A DNA stretch of 64,000 bases from an uncultured Rickettsiales bacterium (GCA_903952265.1 CAJBEU010000001.1:174746-238745); one strand, 5' to 3'. Shown: positions 38,121 through 47,519, counted from the stretch's first letter. Made by a program: numbers and translations. The notes: a model not told the origin generated them from the sequence alone.

Positions 38121-38350
38121 CCATCAGATCTCTTGCTTCTGGCCAAAACTTTCTAAGTTTGTATTTTAAAGTGTGTTTAACTGCATTACTTTACTTTGAC
38201 CTGATCTATTGTTTGACAAAACCTTACAACACGGGTTAATTTGGTCTAGGTTGAGGCTTTGATTAGTTCTAGTTTCTGTTTTCACATTTTCAGTTTTTGT
38301 CTGTAGCTTTTTTCGTTTTTATTTAATTTTACTTAAAGGTCCTTTTTTTT

Positions 38351-38647
38351 ATGAACAAGTCCGAATTTATATCTTTTATGTCTGGGCGCGGAGGTACAAA
38401 AGTTGAGGCTGAGGCCGCTCTTAACCTTGTTCTGGATTCTATAGTAAGTGCTCTTGCCGAAGGTCAAGGAGTTAACCTTGTCGGATTTGGTTCCTGGAAC
38501 GTTGCAAAGCGGGAGTCTAGAAATGGCCACAACCCTAAAACTGGAGTTAAGATGCTCATACAGGCTTATAATCAGCCTGTTTTTAAAGCTGGTCAGAGAT
38601 TAAAGGATGCTTGCAACGGCAAGATTAAAGAAGAAATCAAAAAATAA
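38351..38647 (+). CDS. hup: HU-family DNA-binding protein
   Basis: The 98-residue product starts MNKSEFISFMSGRGGTKVEA and has VNLVGFGSWNVAKRESRNGH, NPKTGVKM and FKAGQRLKDACNGK, the HU/IHF fold with a DNA-binding beta arm. In place of the usual RNP tip motif the arm has HNP. HU compacts and bends DNA. It is a single gene between tRNA-Cys and the peroxiredoxin. Confidence 0.93.
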   Translation: MNKSEFISFMSGRGGTKVEAEAALNLVLDSIVSALAEGQGVNLVGFGSWNVAKRESRNGHNPKTGVKMLIQAYNQPVFKAGQRLKDACNGKIKEEIKK

Positions 38648-38684
38648 TCTATCTAAAAGTAATCACACTTTTCATTATTAACCT

Positions 38685-39281
38685 ATGAGCACGTTTGTAG
38701 GACAAAAGTCCCCTGGTTTCACTTCTGTAGCTGTTATGCCTGATAATAGCATTGACGCTGAGTTTAATTTAGAGAGCATGGCCAGGAACAGATACTGTAT
38801 GCTCATGTTTTACCCTTTGGACTTTACTTTTGTTTGTCCCTCGGAATTGGTTTCTTTAAATAGAAATTTAGAAGAATTTAACAAGCGAAATTGTTTGGTC
38901 GCAAGTGTCAGTGTCGATTCTCACTTCACTCATCTTGCTTGGAAAAATACCCCTCTTAAAGATGGTGGAATATCTAATGTACAGTTTCCTATGATCTCAG
39001 ATCTTAAAAAAGAGATATCTTCTCTGTATGGAGTGTTAAATTCTGATGGTGTCTCTGTTAGAGGCACTTTTATTATCGATAAAGATTTTGTTTTACGTCA
39101 CATTCTCATTAATGACCTACCAATTGGACGTAATCTACATGAGAGTTTACGCATTATAGACGCCATTGAGCACCATTCAAAGCACGGGGAAGTTTGTCCT
39201 GCAAATTGGACAAAAGGAGACGAAGCAATGTCCCCAACCTCTTCTGGCGTAAAGGTGTACATGGACAAACATCTTGGATAG
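38685..39281 (+). CDS. Typical 2-Cys peroxiredoxin (AhpC/Tsa type)
   Basis: The 198-residue product has the peroxidatic cysteine in FYPLDFTFVCPSEL (Cys51), a conserved Arg in SVRGTFIIDKDF and the resolving cysteine in GEVCPANW (Cys171). It reduces peroxides with thioredoxin or AhpF as donor; a thioredoxin gene lies 5.5 kb downstream. It ends in a C-terminal arm with VKVYMDKHLG. It is convergent with rpsA. Confidence 0.94.
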   Translation: MSTFVGQKSPGFTSVAVMPDNSIDAEFNLESMARNRYCMLMFYPLDFTFVCPSELVSLNRNLEEFNKRNCLVASVSVDSHFTHLAWKNTPLKDGGISNVQFPMISDLKKEISSLYGVLNSDGVSVRGTFIIDKDFVLRHILINDLPIGRNLHESLRIIDAIEHHSKHGEVCPANWTKGDEAMSPTSSGVKVYMDKHLG

Positions 39282-39675
39282 ACTTTAGGACGACTAAAAA
39301 TGGGTTGTGGACTCTTTTGTTTAGCTGATTCTGGTCCAACACAGCACAATTCTCTTTGTTTTGTGTCCTTAATTATATGAATCAAGGTGGCTTATTGCCT
39401 CTAGGTTAAATAGCCTCTGCTTTTCTGTGCAAAATTTCTAAAACCTCTCTTCGGATTCTGCTAATTTTTAATCTTTCTGTGGCTGAATAATTCTTGAAAA
39501 GAGCTGGCTAAAAGCATGTAGATCGATGCCAAACAAAAAAGTTTTGAGACTCAAGTGGTAGGCAGGGCCTTAATCCTGAGAACTGTGTTTTTCTACTGAC
39601 GTGTTCTGATCAAGCAGTATTTAAAATTCCTATATCCTTACCTGGGCCCCAAGGGGCCCTTAGCCGTTTTTTTAT
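39282..39675. other. Interval between convergent peroxiredoxin and rpsA
   Basis: I see no gene in these 394 bases. The only clear element is the GC-rich hairpin at 39644-39659 described separately. Confidence 0.4.
39644..39659. terminator. GC-rich hairpin between convergent genes
   Basis: GGGCCC and GGGCCC arms (39644-39649, 39654-39659) flank a CAAG loop, forming a strong six-pair stem that stands out in AT-rich DNA. On the plus strand a T-run (39667-39673) follows a few bases later. It lies 16 nt beyond the rpsA stop and could terminate both genes. Confidence 0.5.
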
Positions 39676-41289
39676 TTATTTAGATTCAGCAGGGGCTTTG
39701 CACAGTCTTACCCTTCTTTCATTTGAGTTGATTTCTTTGACTTGCAGTACAATTGCTGAGCCTGAGCTTTCTTTTACGTTAAGTTCAGACTTTGGTACAA
39801 AGATCTGCAAGCCTTCTGTCTCTACTATTGCACTTTCTTCGTTAAAAGAGATCAATTTACATTCTACTGTACTGTTTACTGAGTATTTTGAAGCAAAACG
39901 CTCGTAGGGATCGTTAGCTATTTGCTTAATGCCCAACCCTATTCTATCTCTTTCTACGTCTATAGACAAAATTTTGCATTCTATTATGTCTCCTTTATTG
40001 AAGTTACTTAAAGCTGCTTTGCTATTTTCTGTCCAAGAAAGGTCGTTTTCATGAATTAGACCAGTTATTTCTTCTGTAAGGCTTACAAACATTCCAAAGT
40101 TTGCAATTGTCTTAACTTGGCCTTTTACAATTGATCCTACTGGATGAGTTTCAGAAAACTTTTGCAAAGGTCTTTCTGTGCACTGTTTTACACTCAATGA
40201 TACTCTATATTTATCGTGATCTATTCCAATCACTTTGCAGGTTATGTCTTGATCTACTGTGAAAGCGCTTTTAAAGCCTCTGTCATTTTTAGTGGAGTTC
40301 CAGGAAAGCTGAGATACGTGCACAAGCCCGTCGATACCATTTTTCAGCTCTACAAACACACCATAATCTACTATGTTGGTTATTCTGCCTCTGACTATAC
40401 TGCCAACAGGAAATTCTTGTTGAATTTCTTGCCAAGGTTTTTCGTCTAACTGTTTTATTCCCAGAGAAATTCTTCTTGATTCTGGGTCAAAATTTATAAT
40501 CACAACTTTGAGACGCTCTCCTACCTTTAGCACTTCTGAAGGATGATTAACCCTTTTCCATGATATATCTGTGATATGTACTAGGCCGTCTATGCTACCA
40601 AGGTCTATAAAAGCTCCGTAATCGGTGATGTTTTTAACAGCGCCTTCAAGAACGGCTCCTATTCCTATATTTTTCAGCAGCTCATCTCTGGCTTCAGTTC
40701 TTACGGATTCTAGAACTGCTCTTCTTGAGACTACTATGTTGCCCATTTTTCTATCCATTTTTAGTATGTAAAACGGTTGTACGATGTCAAACAGATGAGT
40801 AACGTCTTGAAGTGGTTTTGTGTCGATCTGGCTGCCAGGCAAAAACGCTACAACCCCTGAAAGATCTACTGCCAGTCCTCCCTTAATTCTGCCAAATATT
40901 ACGCCGTTTACGGTAAGGTTTTCTGCAAATGCAGTTTCAATTGGCTCCCAGGCCTCTTCTCTTATGGCTTTTTCTCTACTTAAGACAACTTTTCCCTGCC
41001 TGTTTTCTATTTGTTCTACAAAAACATCTACCTCTTCGCCTATTTCAGGTATGTCTTTGGTCTTATCTCTTTCAAACTCTTTAACAGGTATTACTCCTTC
41101 GCTTTTCAGGTGGACATCTACCGTTACTGTGTGCCGATCTCTTGCAGTGACTACTCCTCTTATTACTACTCCTTCTCTTAGAGACTTATCTTGTGCTTCT
41201 TCTATCATTTTTGAGAAGCTTGCTTCCGTGTCAGCATCATTATGAAAGTCTACAAGACTAGCTACAAATCTTTCTTTTTTGTTTCGCAT
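39676..41289 (-). CDS. rpsA: 30S ribosomal protein S1
   Basis: The 537-residue product has six S1 repeats; repeats 3-5 are clearest (ITDYGAFIDLGSIDGLVHIT, IVDYGVFVELKNGIDGLVHV, IANFGMFVSLTEEITGLIHE), the first two and the last more divergent. S1 binds mRNA leaders lacking a strong Shine-Dalgarno, which fits the weak ribosome-binding sites seen at many genes here. Length is close to the alphaproteobacterial norm. Confidence 0.96.
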   Translation of the reverse strand: MRNKKERFVASLVDFHNDADTEASFSKMIEEAQDKSLREGVVIRGVVTARDRHTVTVDVHLKSEGVIPVKEFERDKTKDIPEIGEEVDVFVEQIENRQGKVVLSREKAIREEAWEPIETAFAENLTVNGVIFGRIKGGLAVDLSGVVAFLPGSQIDTKPLQDVTHLFDIVQPFYILKMDRKMGNIVVSRRAVLESVRTEARDELLKNIGIGAVLEGAVKNITDYGAFIDLGSIDGLVHITDISWKRVNHPSEVLKVGERLKVVIINFDPESRRISLGIKQLDEKPWQEIQQEFPVGSIVRGRITNIVDYGVFVELKNGIDGLVHVSQLSWNSTKNDRGFKSAFTVDQDITCKVIGIDHDKYRVSLSVKQCTERPLQKFSETHPVGSIVKGQVKTIANFGMFVSLTEEITGLIHENDLSWTENSKAALSNFNKGDIIECKILSIDVERDRIGLGIKQIANDPYERFASKYSVNSTVECKLISFNEESAIVETEGLQIFVPKSELNVKESSGSAIVLQVKEINSNERRVRLCKAPAESK

Positions 41290-41488
41290 AATTTACTGAC
41301 GTTGTTTAGTTAATAAAATTTTTTTAGAGATGAACCGATAACTTTAGGGTCTTTTAAAGAGCCTATTGTTCTTTGATAAAAACTAAAAAATAAACCGTGA
41401 CTAAAGTTTGCATCAAAACAAACCTTCAGACTCGCAAATTCTAGTTGATGCTAGCCTATTTGTATAGGATGGGAGTTAACTTTTAAAG

Positions 41489-42052
41489 TTACAAAATCAG
41501 AAATATCAGACAACTGCTTATTAAACCAGCAACTATTCCGGCTAATATGTCGTCTGCTATGATGCCAAGGGCATTTTGGTATTTTTTGTCAATCCAGCTT
41601 ATCGGCCAAGGCTTTAATATGTCAAATATTCTGAAAAATAGTAAACAAAGTGCGTGCAAAAGTAGCTGTGAGTATTGATTACCTACCTTAAATGAGTAAT
41701 TAGATAATACATTTATGCACGTATGACATATTGCCAAAGCTATTAATTGCCCTACTACCTCGTCTATTATAACTTCTTTTGGATCTTTTTTGTCTTTGCC
41801 GATATAGACACTTATTGAAATCCAGCCCAAAATAAAAAACAATAATATAAAAAACGTGTCTGTGACCAACAGGTTAATTTTATCTGGGTTTAATTTTTTG
41901 ACAGCCAAATAATGAAATAAAGTTGTAAATATTGATCCTAAAGTTCCTGGTGCATGACCAAATCCAACACCACAGCAGGTGGATATATACTTGCAGAGTG
42001 CTTCTACAAATTTTTTCTGACCTGTTGTTTGTAATTCTTCTGTATTGCTCAC
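41489..42052 (-). CDS. pgpA: Phosphatidylglycerophosphatase A
   Basis: The 187-residue membrane protein has GVGFGHAPGTLGS, EVIIDEVVGQLIAL and FRIFDILKPWPISWIDK with ALGIIADDILAGIVAG, the PgpA metal-binding pattern. It removes the phosphate from phosphatidylglycerophosphate in phosphatidylglycerol synthesis. The start is a GTG. It is divergent from the FliO-like gene. Confidence 0.92.
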   Translation of the reverse strand: MSNTEELQTTGQKKFVEALCKYISTCCGVGFGHAPGTLGSIFTTLFHYLAVKKLNPDKINLLVTDTFFILLFFILGWISISVYIGKDKKDPKEVIIDEVVGQLIALAICHTCINVLSNYSFKVGNQYSQLLLHALCLLFFRIFDILKPWPISWIDKKYQNALGIIADDILAGIVAGLISSCLIFLIL

Positions 42053-42133
42053 GTTGTATTTTGTGATTAAGGTATTTGCACTTAATAAGAACGTTTTGCT
42101 TTTCCTGATGCGTCCTTCAGTCTGTCATTATTG

Positions 42134-42421
42134 ATGCAATATACAATGAATTTTTTTCCAATGTATTTTTACGTGGCTTTGTTTTTAATTTTTGTTTTAG
42201 CCTTGGCTGCCTTGATACTGAAGCTTTTTAACAAATATTCAGACAAGATATTTCAAGGCAATTTTGCCAAAAGCAAAGGTTGTAGAGTAGAACATTTAAC
42301 CTATGTTGATCAACATACAAAATGCGCTCTCTTACAATTTAGAAATAAGAGATACCTTTTATTACTTAGTAAAAATAATAACTTGCTTTTGGATAGCTAT
42401 GAAGAGTCTGAAAAAGCTTAA
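42134..42421 (+). CDS. FliO-like flagellar export membrane protein
   Basis: About 95 residues with one membrane segment (FYVALFLIFVLALAALILKL) and a small cytoplasmic beta domain (CRVEHLTYVDQHTKCALLQF and RNKRYLLLLSKNNNLLLD), the layout of FliO, which helps assemble FliP rings. It overlaps fliP by 23 nt, as fliO does in many genomes. FliO is poorly conserved, so the call rests on layout and position. TTG at 42131 precedes the chosen ATG. Confidence 0.65.
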   Translation: MQYTMNFFPMYFYVALFLIFVLALAALILKLFNKYSDKIFQGNFAKSKGCRVEHLTYVDQHTKCALLQFRNKRYLLLLSKNNNLLLDSYEESEKA

Positions 42422-43163
42422 TATCTTAGTTGTGTTTTTGATTTTGTTGTGCTGCACAAAATCTGTTTTGGCAGCCGGTATTGAAACTGGCGCTATTTCG
42501 GAACTACAAAAGTTTCTCTCTGGTCCCTCTTTCAGTGGCAGAATAATTCAGATTTTTCTACTTGTGGGTATTCTGGGAATAGCGCCATCTCTACTTATTA
42601 TGGTGACTTCATTTGTGAGAATTTCCGTAGTTTTGTCTATTGTGAGAACTGCACTTGGATTGCAGCAATCTCCTCCAACTCAAGTTTTAAACTGTTTAGC
42701 ACTGTTTTTGACATTTTTTGTAATGTCTTCTTCTTTTAGGCAATCTTACGATCAAGGATTAAAGCCTTTGATTGCTCAAACTTTGTCAGAGGAAGAAGCA
42801 ATACCTTTGATTATAGAACCATTTAAGAAATTTATGCTGGCAAACACTCGCAGCAAAGACCTAGATCTCTTCTCTGGTATAGCTCAAGTAGAAATAACCA
42901 ATGATTCTTTGGAACATTTACCTTTAGAAATTGTAGTTCCATCTTTCATGATAAGTGAGTTGCGAAGAGCCTTTGAAATAGGCTTTTTACTATTTTTACC
43001 TTTTTTAATAATTGACATTGTGGTAGCATCACTTTTGATGTCTATGGGAATGATGATGATGCCTCCCGTGATGGTGTCTTTGCCTTTTAAGGTAATCTTT
43101 TTTGTTTTGATAGACGGGTGGTATCTGCTTGCTGGGAGTTTGATTAGGAGTTTTGTTATCTAG
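42399..43163 (+). CDS. fliP: Flagellar type III export gate protein FliP
   Basis: From the ATG at 42399 the product has 254 residues, starting with a signal peptide (MKSLKKLNILVVFLILLCC, then TKSVLAAG). It has the FliP core: LIMVTSFVRISVVLSIVRTA, LGLQQSPPTQVLNCLALFLT, FMISELRRAFEIGFLLFLPF and MMMMPPVMVSLPFKVIFFVL. FliP forms the export gate with FliQ and FliR. The open frame extends 32 codons upstream inside the FliO-like gene, but the signal peptide fixes the start. Confidence 0.95.
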   Translation: MKSLKKLNILVVFLILLCCTKSVLAAGIETGAISELQKFLSGPSFSGRIIQIFLLVGILGIAPSLLIMVTSFVRISVVLSIVRTALGLQQSPPTQVLNCLALFLTFFVMSSSFRQSYDQGLKPLIAQTLSEEEAIPLIIEPFKKFMLANTRSKDLDLFSGIAQVEITNDSLEHLPLEIVVPSFMISELRRAFEIGFLLFLPFLIIDIVVASLLMSMGMMMMPPVMVSLPFKVIFFVLIDGWYLLAGSLIRSFVI

Positions 43164-43185
43164 ACATTTTAATAAGGTCTATTTC

Positions 43186-44694
43186 ATGTACTGTCATCTT
43201 GGATCTTTTTTCTCTCTTGTTTTTAACCTTTTTTGTGCTCTCTTTTTACTATTTTCCTCCTGTCTGCATGCTGCAGGGAATGCTTCAATTTCTGGTTCTG
43301 GGGGTGAGATCAAGAAAAATATTATTGAACATGCAAAGCTGGCTTCTGTTACAATAGAAGTTGAGATTTCTGCTTATGCTCACTGTTCCGGTTCTCGTAA
43401 ATCTGCGGCTTCTGGGTTTGTCGTAGATAAAAAAAATGGGATTATTTGTACCAATGCTCACGTCGTTGGGTGGTCTTGTCTTCCTGAAAGCTACTTTATT
43501 ACCTTTCATGATGGAAAAAAGGTGGAGGCAAAAGCATTATATTATGACGTATGGCAAGATCTTGGCTTTTTAAAAATTGATCCTAAGGAAATTCCATCTA
43601 ATGTGACTCAACTCTTGTTTGCAAAGCCTGGAGCCGTTAAAGAAGGCGATCGTGTGTTTTCTATTAGCAATACTGAGAGGGCTGCCTTTTCATTTAATGT
43701 GGGATATTTAAGCAGTTTATATTCTGCTGCAGGCTTCATGCCTCAGCATTCTTACGTGGTAAACTATAATCAAGTTGGTGGAAGCAGTGGAGCGGCAGTT
43801 TTAAATGATCATGGTCAAATTGTAGCTGTTAATTTTGGTGGATCTCAATCTTACAGATTAGCTGTTGACTCAAGGTACGCTCAATATCTACTCAAATTTA
43901 TCGCTCAAGATCAGATGCCTTTTAGAAGACACACTGGAGCATTATTGAATTTTTACTCACTGTCAGATGCAGTTAGGTATAGAGGTTTTCCAAAGGAGAT
44001 AAGTGAAAAATATGTGAGAGAGAACCCCTTAGCACGGGGAAATGTCATAGAGGTTGAATCTTTTATTTGTGGTTCTCCTGCTTCTGAATCTTTACGTAGC
44101 GGAGATATTATCTGGAAAATCAATGGAGCCCCAGTTAAGGCGGACCTTTACACCTTTGATCATCAGGTAAATAATGCAAAAGAACCTGTTAAACTTAACG
44201 TATATAGATACGGTGAGGGCTTTATAGATGTACAATTAGACACTTATGACGTCAATAAACACAGAATCAAAAGAATAGTTGATTTTTGTAATGCAAGATT
44301 TATTGAAGCCGATTGCATTACTGCAAGATATGCTGGCGTGAAACTAGGCACTGTTTTTTGTGCATCAGCTGAAGTATCATCTCCTTTTTTATTAGATAGA
44401 CTTGGTACATACTCGGATTGTGGGGTTGAGTGTTCTTTTTCAATTTTAGAGTTTAACTCTCGAAAAATTCTCTCATTAGAGCATTTAATCGAGTTCGCTC
44501 AGGAAATGAAAAAAAGTAAAAGTGTCGGATTTGTGCTTAAAACTGTATCTTACTTTCCTTATGGAGTTTTTAGTCGTGTGTACTCTATGGCACACGACTT
44601 ATTTCTAAAGGATATAAAGCTCAAAAATGATTTTAAGCTTGAGGTTCACGAATTTAGCCCCAAAGAACTACGCTGGATTAAAACGGTAAAGTAA
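43186..44694 (+). CDS. Secreted trypsin-like serine protease with PDZ domain
   Basis: From the ATG at 43186 (AAGG about 10 nt upstream) the product has 502 residues, with a signal peptide ending near FSSCLHAAG. The catalytic triad is visible: His92 in TNAHVV, Asp125 in QDLGFLKID and Ser201 in GGSSGAAV. A PDZ-like domain follows at about residues 285-350 (SPASESLRSGDIIWKINGAP), then a divergent C-terminal region, perhaps a second PDZ. It resembles DegP/Deg-type periplasmic proteases but is not a close match to DegP. It overlaps nothing and lies 22 nt after fliP. Confidence 0.82.
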   Translation: MYCHLGSFFSLVFNLFCALFLLFSSCLHAAGNASISGSGGEIKKNIIEHAKLASVTIEVEISAYAHCSGSRKSAASGFVVDKKNGIICTNAHVVGWSCLPESYFITFHDGKKVEAKALYYDVWQDLGFLKIDPKEIPSNVTQLLFAKPGAVKEGDRVFSISNTERAAFSFNVGYLSSLYSAAGFMPQHSYVVNYNQVGGSSGAAVLNDHGQIVAVNFGGSQSYRLAVDSRYAQYLLKFIAQDQMPFRRHTGALLNFYSLSDAVRYRGFPKEISEKYVRENPLARGNVIEVESFICGSPASESLRSGDIIWKINGAPVKADLYTFDHQVNNAKEPVKLNVYRYGEGFIDVQLDTYDVNKHRIKRIVDFCNARFIEADCITARYAGVKLGTVFCASAEVSSPFLLDRLGTYSDCGVECSFSILEFNSRKILSLEHLIEFAQEMKKSKSVGFVLKTVSYFPYGVFSRVYSMAHDLFLKDIKLKNDFKLEVHEFSPKELRWIKTVK

Positions 44695-44734
44695 TAACTA
44701 AATTTTTCGAATTAACTCAAAAATTGCATTTTTT

Positions 44735-45133
44735 ATGTCAGATTTCTCTGATAACTCTAACTTGGGTTCTAACACTTTCAAGAAAAAAGGATTCGTGTTT
44801 TCTGTAAGCGATCAAGATTTTGATTCCATCGTAACGAATGAGAAAAGCGCACTTGTATTGGTTGATTTTTGGGCTCCTTGGTGTGGTCCTTGTAGGGCCA
44901 TTGCTCCTATTCTTGAAGATGTTGCTACAACATTTGAAAGTCAAGTCAAAATTTTAAAAATGAACATAGATGAAAATCCTCACACACCGGTAAAATATCA
45001 GGTAAGAAGCATTCCGACTTTGATTCTTTTTTTTCAGGGAGAGAAATTAGAGTTAAAAGTTGGAATGCAATCAAGGGATTCTTTAGAAGAATGGCTACGC
45101 GACAATATTGCTAAATTCTTTCCTTCTATATAA
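44735..45133 (+). CDS. trxA: Thioredoxin
   Basis: The 132-residue protein has the thioredoxin active site WAPWCGPC (Cys50, Cys53), the VDFWAPW strand and the cis-proline segment VRSIPTLILF. It is a cytoplasmic disulfide reductase. About 20 extra N-terminal residues (MSDFSDNSNLGSNTFKKKGF) precede the domain, without signal-peptide character. It is convergent with cca. Confidence 0.94.
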   Translation: MSDFSDNSNLGSNTFKKKGFVFSVSDQDFDSIVTNEKSALVLVDFWAPWCGPCRAIAPILEDVATTFESQVKILKMNIDENPHTPVKYQVRSIPTLILFFQGEKLELKVGMQSRDSLEEWLRDNIAKFFPSI

Positions 45134-45137
45134 GCCC

Positions 45138-46436
45138 TTATTCTTGATCAGGACTTAAATTTTGACGAGAGACTACTAGTTTGGACGCTTTTTCAAGTAA
45201 TTCTGCTCTTGAAAGAGAGAATTTGCTCTCTATCCAGATTTTTTCTAAATATTGAAGTACGTTGCCCACCTCTTGTCCCTTGAGGCCAAGACTTACCACT
45301 TCCTTGCCACTTATTGGTAAGTCTTTTATAGTGAGAGAATCAATTACATTGATGCATTCCTGTATTGCTTGGATAGGTATAGAGTGTAGACATCCAGCCA
45401 GTATTGCATATTCCTTGGTGCTAAGATTTTTATATTTTCTTTCCAGCAGCTTTTCTTTCAGTAAGTCGATGCTACTTACCTCCCCTATTTCTTCTAGCAA
45501 TTTTGCAACCGAATAAGTATCGCTATTAGAAAATTTTTGCTTTTTTAAAATTGAGGATAGATTTCTTGTAGCATTTTTGTGTAATAAGGAGGCATATTTG
45601 AGACTCAAAGTTGATTTTAGACCAAGTTGAAAGCATGCTTGTGAACTTTTTTCTTCCATTTCTATATCAAATTTTAATTCCGGAAATATCGTTTGCAAAA
45701 TTCCTCCTGACAGCATTTTGTTCAGTATGTATTTTGTATCGTTTTGCAGAAGAATTTTATCAAATTCAGCTTTAATTCTTTCTGCAGACATCTCAGAAAG
45801 TTTATTTGCATATTTAACACACTGATCATATCCCGAGGAATCCAGGGCGTTGGCATATTTTGTCGAAAATCGAAAAAAGCGCATGATTCTTAAGTAATCC
45901 TCTTTTATGCGTAATTCTGGATCGCCTATGAATAAAACTTTTCTCTCGTTAAGGTGCTTTAGTCCATCAAAATAATCAAATAACTCGTATCTAATCGGGC
46001 AGTAACTAAGTGCGTTAATAGTAAAATCACGCCTTTCTGCGTCAACTTTAAAGTCATCTGTAAATTCTACTAAGGCATGCCTTCCATCACATGCAACGTC
46101 TTTTCTGAGAGTAGTGATTTCAAATTCTTCACTATTTAGTATTACCTTAATCGTGCCAAAATTAATTCCAATGGGTATTAGTTTAGCTTCGGGTAGTAAC
46201 TCCATTACTTTGTCTGGGGGCAATGGAGTTGCAATATCAATATCGTTTGGCTTAGTACCTAACAGACAGTCTCTAACACATCCTCCAATCAATCTAGGCC
46301 ACAAGTTTGGATTTATGTTGTTAGACAATTTATGCAGAACCCAAAGAAGAGTTGTGTTACTTTTTACCAACTTTTCATAGATCTTGTGTTTCACAATCAG
46401 GGGGGTAAAGGTTTGTTGATTTGTGAAAAAGGCCAA
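45138..46436 (-). CDS. cca: CCA tRNA nucleotidyltransferase / poly(A) polymerase family
   Basis: The 432-residue product has the nucleotidyltransferase core IGGCVRDCLLGTKPNDIDIA with the DxD metal site, the RRDFTINAL motif and LRIKEDYLRIMRFFRFSTKY. These add CCA to tRNA 3' ends, needed here because tRNA-Gly lacks an encoded CCA. The start is a TTG at 46436, since no in-frame ATG precedes the core. A poly(A) polymerase cannot be excluded. Confidence 0.88.
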   Translation of the reverse strand: MAFFTNQQTFTPLIVKHKIYEKLVKSNTTLLWVLHKLSNNINPNLWPRLIGGCVRDCLLGTKPNDIDIATPLPPDKVMELLPEAKLIPIGINFGTIKVILNSEEFEITTLRKDVACDGRHALVEFTDDFKVDAERRDFTINALSYCPIRYELFDYFDGLKHLNERKVLFIGDPELRIKEDYLRIMRFFRFSTKYANALDSSGYDQCVKYANKLSEMSAERIKAEFDKILLQNDTKYILNKMLSGGILQTIFPELKFDIEMEEKSSQACFQLGLKSTLSLKYASLLHKNATRNLSSILKKQKFSNSDTYSVAKLLEEIGEVSSIDLLKEKLLERKYKNLSTKEYAILAGCLHSIPIQAIQECINVIDSLTIKDLPISGKEVVSLGLKGQEVGNVLQYLEKIWIESKFSLSRAELLEKASKLVVSRQNLSPDQE

Positions 46437-46468
46437 TAATTGGTGATTCAGCTTTTTGCTAGGGGGTT

Positions 46469-47296
46469 TTAGTTTGTTTTTTTAGGTTTGAGAGCTAAGT
46501 TTTGCATGCGTTTATCAGCTGCCTGAGTCCAGAAGTTCTCTGCAAATTTATCTTTCAAAATCTTTTGACATTTTGATGCTTCCCCTGGCAGGCCTAGCAT
46601 TAGGTAACTTTCAGTCATTCTAAATAAGGCTTCTGGAAGGAAGTATTCGTCCTTGTTGGAATTGATTACATTTTGAAAAGACAGAATCGCTCCAACTGGG
46701 TTACACTCTTTTAAATGAAGCCTTCCTATATACATTTCCTTTTCGTTTAAATAATTTTGTATCTTTGGAATGTGGAAGCTTAGAAATTTTTCCGCATAAG
46801 GGCTTTGTGGAAAAAGTGTCATAACTACGTATCCCAATTTAAGAGCAGTGTTTGCTACTCCGGAACAACCTTCAACTTCCTGAATTTGGCTTGCATAGCA
46901 CAACATTTTTAAGTAATACACATAATCAAGTGGGCAACCTTTTGGATGAAAGGTCTCTAAATCTTTTAATGTGTGAATTGCATCTAAATAATCTTTATTT
47001 CTGTACAAAGAATAGGCCTCCAGCAACATCGCTCTTGATGCGAACTTATTTGCAGGGTTGTCTGTGTACATTTTGAAAAAATGATTAGAGGCGCTTTTGT
47101 ATTTTCGGTTTATTACTAAATCTACTCCCTGCTTGTATAATTCTTCTTGAGAATAAACATATTCAGGACCTTCTTTCATCTTTTTGATACTGCTGCATCC
47201 GCATACAACAATGCAGCAAAGTGCTAATGAAGCGATCTTTTGTAGTTTTTGAATCAAGAACAAATAAGAAGGGTTGTGTGATTTAATGCCTTTCAT
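46469..47296 (-). CDS. bamD: Outer-membrane assembly lipoprotein BamD
   Basis: From the ATG at 47296 the product of 275 residues has a lipoprotein signal (IASLALCCIVVCGC, lipid Cys34) and TPR-like repeats (ELYKQGVDLVINRKYKSASN, FFKMYTDNP, RAMLLEAYSLYRNKDYLDAI), as in BamD/ComL, which works with BamA in outer-membrane protein insertion. The lipobox position -2 is a Cys rather than Ala or Ser. Confidence 0.9.
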   Translation of the reverse strand: MKGIKSHNPSYLFLIQKLQKIASLALCCIVVCGCSSIKKMKEGPEYVYSQEELYKQGVDLVINRKYKSASNHFFKMYTDNPANKFASRAMLLEAYSLYRNKDYLDAIHTLKDLETFHPKGCPLDYVYYLKMLCYASQIQEVEGCSGVANTALKLGYVVMTLFPQSPYAEKFLSFHIPKIQNYLNEKEMYIGRLHLKECNPVGAILSFQNVINSNKDEYFLPEALFRMTESYLMLGLPGEASKCQKILKDKFAENFWTQAADKRMQNLALKPKKTN

Positions 47297-47315
47297 CAAC
47301 TAGCCCCGATAATGG

Positions 47316-47399
47316 TACCTCTGGCCGGATTCGAACCGGCACATCTTGTTAGATAGCAGATTTTGAGTCTACCGCGTCTGCCGATTCCGCCACAGAGGC
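47316..47399 (-). tRNA. tRNA-Leu (anticodon CAA)
   Basis: The minus strand forms a class II tRNA with acceptor arms GCCTCTG and CAGAGGT (first pair G-U), an anticodon loop CTCAAAA giving CAA, a long variable arm and the T-arm CCGGTTCGAATCCGG. CCA is encoded at 47313-47315. It lies just upstream of bamD on the same strand. Confidence 0.95.
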
Positions 47400-47427
47400 T
47401 TGTTTAATAAATTCAATATAGAGCCAA

Positions 47428-47456
47428 TGGATACACGAATTTTTTCACATTGTCAA
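47428..47456 (-). promoter_or_regulatory. Candidate promoter of tRNA-Leu
   Basis: On the minus strand a consensus TTGACA (47451-47456) is followed after 17 nt by TATCCA (47428-47433); the tRNA 5' end is 28 nt further. The -10 box is weak but spacing and position fit. Confidence 0.5.
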
Positions 47457-47519
47457 AGCTTTGAGTCGAATAAGTACCAAATTTGGCTTAATAACTTTCA
47501 GTTGAGAATGCTGATTGAT

